Below are positions 59,725 to 64,000 of a DNA stretch of 64,000 nt, piece by piece. This DNA comes from Pseudomonas profundi (GTDB taxonomy: Bacteria; Pseudomonadota; Gammaproteobacteria; Pseudomonadales; Pseudomonadaceae). Position numbers and translations under genes: made by a program. Under the pieces are notes generated by a model. It saw only the letters and a program-made list of their open reading frames with translations, was not told the origin of the DNA and ran no database searches. Within the stretch, counting starts at the first letter, position 1. Each line of letters starts with the position of its first letter. The stretch lies in the NCBI RefSeq assembly GCF_008638305.1, contig NZ_VTPZ01000002.1, positions 372,001 to 436,000 of the forward strand, in the 5' to 3' direction.

Positions 59725-59748
59725 GGCCACGCAGAATCCTGCGTGGCC
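59725..59748. terminator. Perfect 10-bp hairpin after the M48 protease gene
   Basis: GGCCACGCAG (59725-59734) pairs with CTGCGTGGCC (59739-59748) over a 4-nt loop, 8 bp beyond the protease stop on the minus strand. No marked T run. Confidence 0.6.
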
Positions 59749-59756
59749 GAAGCTTG

Positions 59757-60563
59757 TCAGCGTGCCGCTTCGTATAGCGGCTGAACGCGCGGAATGGCGT
59801 TGCGCAAGGTTTCGATCCGGCCTCCGGAGCTGGGGTGAGTGCTGAGGAACTCCGGCGGCGCGCCCTGCGCGGCGGCGCCCATCTTCTGCCACAGCGTTAC
59901 CGCTGCTTCTGGCTTGTAACCAGCGCGAGCCGCCAGCTCAAGCCCGATCAGATCCGCTTCGCTCTCATTGGAGCGGCTGTTGGGCAGCGTCAGACCGTAT
60001 TGCACTGCGGCGTCTGCAGCCTGTCGGCTGACTTCACCCAGGCCGAGCAACGCGCCCACCAGCTGGGTGCCGGTCTGGCTGATATAAGCGCGGGAAATTG
60101 CTTCACGGCCGTGTTCCCGCAGGGCATGGGCAATCTCATGGCCCATGATCTGGGCAATTTCATCATCGGAGAGATTCAGTTTTTCAACGATACCGGTAAA
60201 GAACAATATCTTGCCGCCGGGCATGCAACTGGCGTTGAGTTGCTCGTTTTCGATCAGGTTGACTTCCCAGTCCCAGTCGGGAGCGTCCTGACGAAAATGC
60301 GTGACCTGAGGAATCAGGTTGTCGGCGATGCCCCGCAGACGCTTGAGCATGGCAGTGTCGGTATTCAGCACGCCTTCGGATCTGGCTTCGCTGAGCATCT
60401 CGTCATAGGCCTTGGCAGCCATCTGGTCCACTTGCTCAGCGGGCAGGGCGCTGACCATGCGTTGTTCACGATTGACGCCAACGGCTCCAGCCTGGGTGGT
60501 TTGGACAGTTTCACAGCCGACCAGCCAGAGGAACGGCAGACACAGAAGCAAACGGATACGCAT
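59757..60563 (-). CDS. M48-family metalloprotease lipoprotein (LoiP/YggG-like)
   Basis: Periplasmic, lipid-anchored zinc protease of 268 residues. The lipobox is LVGC (Cys17). The zinc motif HEIAH has H142, E143 and H146, and the third ligand is in NESEAD around residue 202. The family's C-terminal THPSSGGRIETL is present. Relatives (LoiP, BepA, YcaL) take part in outer-membrane protein quality control. It stands alone between the porin and the SRAP gene. Confidence 0.93.
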   Translation of the reverse strand: MRIRLLLCLPFLWLVGCETVQTTQAGAVGVNREQRMVSALPAEQVDQMAAKAYDEMLSEARSEGVLNTDTAMLKRLRGIADNLIPQVTHFRQDAPDWDWEVNLIENEQLNASCMPGGKILFFTGIVEKLNLSDDEIAQIMGHEIAHALREHGREAISRAYISQTGTQLVGALLGLGEVSRQAADAAVQYGLTLPNSRSNESEADLIGLELAARAGYKPEAAVTLWQKMGAAAQGAPPEFLSTHPSSGGRIETLRNAIPRVQPLYEAAR

Positions 60564-60716
60564 GGGTGAATTCCTTGAAAATGGGGTACTAGATTAGAGC
60601 GATGGTTGAAAGCAGGCAACCGCAAGTCTGTCATCAGATCGACAAGATTACCCCGACCCGGCAGGGCTATTCTGATTTGGTTGGCGGTGCGTGAATGCAA
60701 ACGGCCCGCGCGGGCG

Positions 60717-61376
60717 TCAAACGGGCGACTCGGCCGTCACCGGATGTCCGCTGGGCGCGCAGCAATGCGGGCCGACGGTGGCGGGGTTGCTCATGGCGGG
60801 ATTTACCGGATACATCATGTCGACCCGGGATTCGGCGTTGAGCAGCAGTGGCTGCAAAACAGAAGGAGCCGTTGCCGATGCCAGCCAGATAGCCTGCTCG
60901 GCTCGGTTGAGCGTCACCGGCATGCGATAACCCAAGCGCTCAGGCAGGCCCTTGGCGGGCACGGTTATCAACGCGCAGCTGTCCCAGTATGTGTTTTCAT
61001 CCAGACTGTAGCGTTCCCATATGCCGGCAATCGCCAGACCGCCCTCGCGGCGACGCAGATACCAGGGCTGCTTGCGCTTGCCCTGCACGCGCCAGCCGAA
61101 ATAACCGTCCACCGGAATCAGGCAGCGGCGCTCGACCAATGGTTGGCGGAACATGGGCTTGTCGTGCATTACCTCGGCATTCACGCTGAAAGGGGTGCGG
61201 CTCAGGTCCTTGAGCCACCCGGGCGTGAGATTCCATAACACGCGGGCACACTCGAGCTGGTTATCGGTCTTGCGTAGAATCAACAGGCGTTGGCCGGGAG
61301 AGATATTCCAGGCGGGCTTCCAGTCCCCGGGTACATCGGCGAGCGGCGGAGTAAACTGTGCGAGACGTCCGGCCAT
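60717..61376 (-). CDS. SRAP (YedK/HMCES) family protein lacking the catalytic residues
   Basis: SRAP proteins bind abasic sites in single-stranded DNA and crosslink them through Cys2. This 219-residue protein keeps the fold markers: PAWNISPGQRLLIL, WNLTPGWLKD, FSVNAEV, RRCLIPVDG, KQPWYLRR and AGIWERY. The N-terminus, however, is MAGR instead of MCGR (Cys2 to Ala). The GFYEW glutamate is replaced (GYFGW, Gly94), and the HDRMPV histidine is Tyr150 (GYRMPV). Asn66 is kept. It should be unable to form the usual crosslink. The ATG overlaps the upstream DUF2007 stop by one base. Confidence 0.88.
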   Translation of the reverse strand: MAGRLAQFTPPLADVPGDWKPAWNISPGQRLLILRKTDNQLECARVLWNLTPGWLKDLSRTPFSVNAEVMHDKPMFRQPLVERRCLIPVDGYFGWRVQGKRKQPWYLRRREGGLAIAGIWERYSLDENTYWDSCALITVPAKGLPERLGYRMPVTLNRAEQAIWLASATAPSVLQPLLLNAESRVDMMYPVNPAMSNPATVGPHCCAPSGHPVTAESPV

Positions 61377-61645
61377 CAGGCGAGCGGCTCGTGTTCTGGC
61401 TGTTGTTCGGGATCATCGAATTGCGGCATGACCGGTTCCGCCTGCTGCCAGGAACTGATCAGTTCACGCGCCAGGTCTGCATCCTCCGCCGGCACCCAGA
61501 GCCCCAACAGCCCGTGTGCCGGCAATTCACCGATGGCGCCTTGCAGGTACTTGCCGCTCAGATGACAGTGAATACGTCTCTCCATGAGAATCTGCCGGAG
61601 CAGCTCGCCCTCGGTCAGGTCGGCCGGTTGGAAGATGCATAACAT
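61376..61645 (-). CDS. DUF2007 family protein
   Basis: An 89-residue protein opening MLCIFQPADLTEGELLRQIL with VPAEDADLARELI further on, the DUF2007 (putative signal-transducing) pattern. It has an acidic, proline-rich tail. It sits 2 bp after the CPXCG gene and overlaps the SRAP start by one base, so the three small genes form one operon. Function unknown. Confidence 0.85.
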   Translation of the reverse strand: MLCIFQPADLTEGELLRQILMERRIHCHLSGKYLQGAIGELPAHGLLGLWVPAEDADLARELISSWQQAEPVMPQFDDPEQQPEHEPLA

Positions 61646-61647
61646 GC

Positions 61648-61842
61648 TTAATCCTGCTCCCTGCGCAGGTCGACGTGATAGTCAGTGTCGCCTTCATCCA
61701 TCCACAACGTGACATGGATTGGCTGACAACAGACCTGACAATCTTCGACGTAGGACTGGGCGCCGCCGGACAGATCCAGCAGCAGACTGATCGTTTCGCC
61801 GCAATGCGGACATTGCAACACTGCTTCGTCTACTGCCTGCAT
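61648..61842 (-). CDS. CPXCG-motif cysteine-rich protein
   Basis: A 64-residue protein with two cysteine pairs, CPHCGE near residue 11 and CQVCCQPI near residue 36, likely a small zinc-binding domain. GGAGGA lies 5 nt before ATG 61842. Longer frames to 61923 lack a ribosome site. First gene of a three-gene operon with DUF2007 and SRAP. Widely conserved in gammaproteobacteria, function unknown. Confidence 0.87.
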   Translation of the reverse strand: MQAVDEAVLQCPHCGETISLLLDLSGGAQSYVEDCQVCCQPIHVTLWMDEGDTDYHVDLRREQD

Positions 61843-61983
61843 GGATGTCCTCCGGAGATGGTCATGATGTGTGACGGTGAGTGTAGTCCGAACGTCGATC
61901 AGGCGAAACCGCGCCTGCGCCAATTGTTCCAGCCCCCTGCGGCAAGCATAATGCGCGGCTCAACCCGAACAGAAGAGGATGAC

Positions 61984-63144
61984 ATGGGCGAGTTTGATGC
62001 CATAAAGCCCTTTGAGGATAAAGATGTCCCTGAAGTGCTGAAGCGCCTGAGCGGGGACAGGGATTTACGCCGGATGCTGGCGCGACACCGCTTTGCGCGG
62101 TTGTCGCGGTGGGCGCCCGGGCTGGTCGAGCCGCTGGTGGGTTATGGTTTGCGCCGGGAAGCGCGGGGCATAAACAGTATCGAGGCGCTGCAACACAAGC
62201 TCGAACCCTATCTGGATCGGTTGATCGAGCGCAGCACGCTGGATGTGACCTACAGCGGGCTGGACAATCTGCGCAAGGATCAACCGCACCTGTTTCTGGC
62301 GAACCACCGCGACATCGTGATGGATCCGGCCTTCGTCAATTATGCGCTGTACCACGCCGGGCACCCGACGCCGCGGATCGCCATCGGCGACAATCTGCTG
62401 CAACGGCCGTTTGTCAGTGATCTGATGCGTCTGAACAAGAGCTTTATCGTGCACCGTTCGGTAACCGGCCGCCGTGAAAAGCTGGCTATTTATCAGTCGC
62501 TTTCGGCCTATATCAACCATTCAATCCAGACCGGGCATTCGATCTGGATCGCACAGAGTGAAGGGCGTGCCAAGGACGGTAAGGACGAGACTGATTCGGC
62601 GATTATCAAGATGCTTTGCATGAGCCGACGCAGCGAACGTTTCGAGGATGTGATCCGCTCGCTGAATATCGTTCCGGTGTCGATAGCCTATGAATGGGAT
62701 CCCTGTGACCTGATGAAGGCGCGCGAGCTGGAGCAGCGTGAGCGTACCGGTAGCTATCAGAAGCAGCCGGGCGAAGACGACCGCTCTATCGCCATGGGGC
62801 TGACCGGTTACAAGGGGCGGGTACATGTGGCATTCGGCGAGCCGTTGAGTGATGACTATACGGATGCTCGCGCGGTAGCCCGTGAGGCGGATCGCAGCAT
62901 TCTGCTCTCGTACAGGCTTTATCCGAGCAACTACCTGGCGTTCGAGCACCTACCAGACTTGCCGGAGTTGGCGATTGGTGACTGGCGCAAGCAGTTCGAT
63001 GCGCAGCAGTTGGCAGCGGAGCAGGCGCGTTTCAATCAACGCCTGGCGCAATGCCCCGAAGAACACCGCAGCTGGTGGCTGGCGCAGTATGCCAATCCGG
63101 TCATCAGTCAGTTGCGCCAGCAGGCGTTTCTGGACAACCTTTAA
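61984..63144 (+). CDS. PlsC-like glycerolipid acyltransferase
   Basis: A 386-residue peripheral membrane-type acyltransferase. The acyltransferase core spans about residues 95-260: FLANHRDIVMDPAFVNY contains the catalytic histidine H108, followed by NKSFIVHRS and the glycerol-phosphate-site pattern QSEGRAKDG. The spacing between H108 and D114 is one residue longer than the usual H-x4-D. AGAGGA precedes ATG 61984. Divergent from the CPXCG operon. The acceptor lipid is unknown. Confidence 0.85.
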   Translation: MGEFDAIKPFEDKDVPEVLKRLSGDRDLRRMLARHRFARLSRWAPGLVEPLVGYGLRREARGINSIEALQHKLEPYLDRLIERSTLDVTYSGLDNLRKDQPHLFLANHRDIVMDPAFVNYALYHAGHPTPRIAIGDNLLQRPFVSDLMRLNKSFIVHRSVTGRREKLAIYQSLSAYINHSIQTGHSIWIAQSEGRAKDGKDETDSAIIKMLCMSRRSERFEDVIRSLNIVPVSIAYEWDPCDLMKARELEQRERTGSYQKQPGEDDRSIAMGLTGYKGRVHVAFGEPLSDDYTDARAVAREADRSILLSYRLYPSNYLAFEHLPDLPELAIGDWRKQFDAQQLAAEQARFNQRLAQCPEEHRSWWLAQYANPVISQLRQQAFLDNL

Positions 63145-63182
63145 CGGGCTGCCCGGGTATGCTTTCGCGGCGTCCTGGCCCC

Positions 63183-63464
63183 TTAGACCTGAGTGCTGGC
63201 AAGCATGAGTAGCGTGGCCAGCAACAGACATACGCTGCCGACCGCGGAGAACATCCGGTTGATGCGCCGGGTTGTGGCAGGGATGATCGTCGCTTCCCCT
63301 GAAACAGCCGGGCTGGTCGCCAGGCGCGCCGCGGCGCGGGCACTGCGCAGCTGAGTGGCAAGCCACAGCCAGCCCCCGGCGAGACCATAAAACAACGCCA
63401 GTCCGTTCAGCACCAGCGCGGGATTGTTCAGATAATAAAACCAGGCAGCCTGCAATACGGGCAT
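63183..63464 (-). CDS. Small membrane protein, unknown function
   Basis: A 93-residue protein with two hydrophobic helices (about 16-38 and 70-90) joined by an Ala/Arg/Thr-rich polar loop. GAGG precedes the ATG. No family recognised. It converges with the acyltransferase gene. Confidence 0.65.
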   Translation of the reverse strand: MPVLQAAWFYYLNNPALVLNGLALFYGLAGGWLWLATQLRSARAAARLATSPAVSGEATIIPATTRRINRMFSAVGSVCLLLATLLMLASTQV

Positions 63465-63735
63465 GCGGAAACCTCAATCAGGGATCGGCAACCGACGGGT
63501 ATTCTTGTTGTTATTACCGGGTTACGGCGAGCAAGATGGATTTACGGAAGCGGGTGAACGCTCCGATGAAAAGTCGCGACGGATTCTAGCGAAATAGCCG
63601 CATGGAGACGACCGTTCCGGTTGATTTCTGATCAGTGGCTCCGCTTGGTCAGTCACAACTGGTAAGAGGTTCACGCAACATCTGGGCAACGAAAGCGTCT
63701 AATCTGTCACTGACTTGATGAGAGTGGAGTACACC

Positions 63736-64000
63736 ATGAAAAAACATCTCTGGATGACCTGGCTGTTGGGCGCTCTGCTGGTTCTCGGTGGTTGTGCCAA
63801 AGGGCTGACCGGCGATACCTATTCCCGTGAGCAGGCCCGCACGCCGCAGACAGTTCGTATGGGCACCGTTGAATCGGTGCGTTTTGTGCAGATTGAAGGC
63901 ACCAAATCCGTGATTGGCCCGGGTGCAGGCGCAGCAGTCGGCGGCATTGCCGGTAGCGGTATTGGCGGTGGTCGCGGCAGCATGATCACCAGCGTGCTGG
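63736..64000 (+). CDS. slyB: SlyB-like outer-membrane lipoprotein (glycine zipper), 5' part only
   Basis: The first 88 residues of a lipoprotein: signal with lipobox GGC, then KGLTGDTYSREQARTPQTVR and EGTKSVIGPGAGAAVGGIAG, which begins the glycine-zipper 2TM domain. This matches pseudomonad SlyB/PcpL-like proteins, which have been tied to outer-membrane stress and Mg-responsive regulation. The remainder lies beyond the window. GAGTGGAG lies upstream of the ATG. Confidence 0.88.
   Translation, partial: MKKHLWMTWLLGALLVLGGCAKGLTGDTYSREQARTPQTVRMGTVESVRFVQIEGTKSVIGPGAGAAVGGIAGSGIGGGRGSMITSVL

Overview
This 64-kb window is a chromosomal segment of a pseudomonad in the broad sense. The cell-wall/lipoate block (PBP2-rodA-mltB-rlpA-dacA-ybeD-lipB-lipA), sltB3, holA-lptE-leuS, lnt-corC-ybeY-phoH-miaB and hemL-thiE-thiD follow the order I remember from Pseudomonas aeruginosa. 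OprD porin, SlyB lipoprotein and DUF1820/DUF2788 proteins fit as well. Carotenoid genes, NhaB, a SulP carrier and the repeats suggest a marine or salt-tolerant, yellow-pigmented member (Halopseudomonas-like); the genus is inference. No tRNA, rRNA, CRISPR array or transposase was seen.

Layout. 1-8.97 kb: elongation and peptidoglycan enzymes (PBP2, RodA, two MltB-type lytic transglycosylases, RlpA, PBP5) with lipoate synthesis. 9.2-15.4 kb: accessory block with a sialidase-fold exported protein plus membrane partner, then nhaB-sulP-usp behind a structured leader. 15.4-25.4 kb: core genes for the replication clamp loader, LPS transport, Leu-tRNA, lipoprotein acylation, rRNA maturation and tRNA thiomethylation. 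25.6-30.5 kb: DUF1820, a Sel1-repeat protein, a membrane protein, hemL, thiE, thiD and an Mpo1-like protein. 30.6-38.1 kb: a complete crtE/idi-crtX-crtY-crtI-crtB/crtZ cluster predicted to make zeaxanthin glucosides. 38.1-47.7 kb: rluE, an AidB-like dehydrogenase, an Lrp regulator, fieF and hrpB, bounded by two copies of a composite repeat locus. 47.9-52.1 kb: rsmC, a yybP-ykoY manganese riboswitch with its UPF0016 exporter, a BON lipoprotein, a glutamine amidotransferase and an exported methyltransferase. 52.2-57.8 kb: a three-gene SMC/kleisin operon of the Muk/Mks/Wadjet class without a nuclease gene. 58.2-64 kb: an OprD porin, an M48 lipoprotein protease, a SRAP protein lacking its catalytic residues, small conserved proteins, an acyltransferase and the start of slyB.

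Most novel: four ~296-bp repeat units arranged as two pairs. Each carries two nested inverted-repeat modules whose inner hairpin loops (ATCCCT and AGGGAT) are exactly complementary in three of the four units, which suggests a kissing-loop structured RNA or DNA element. Next are the degenerate SRAP protein, the nuclease-less SMC trio and the Mn riboswitch with a visible alternative pairing.

Limits: all functional calls come from reading motifs and recalled family features; no database search was run.
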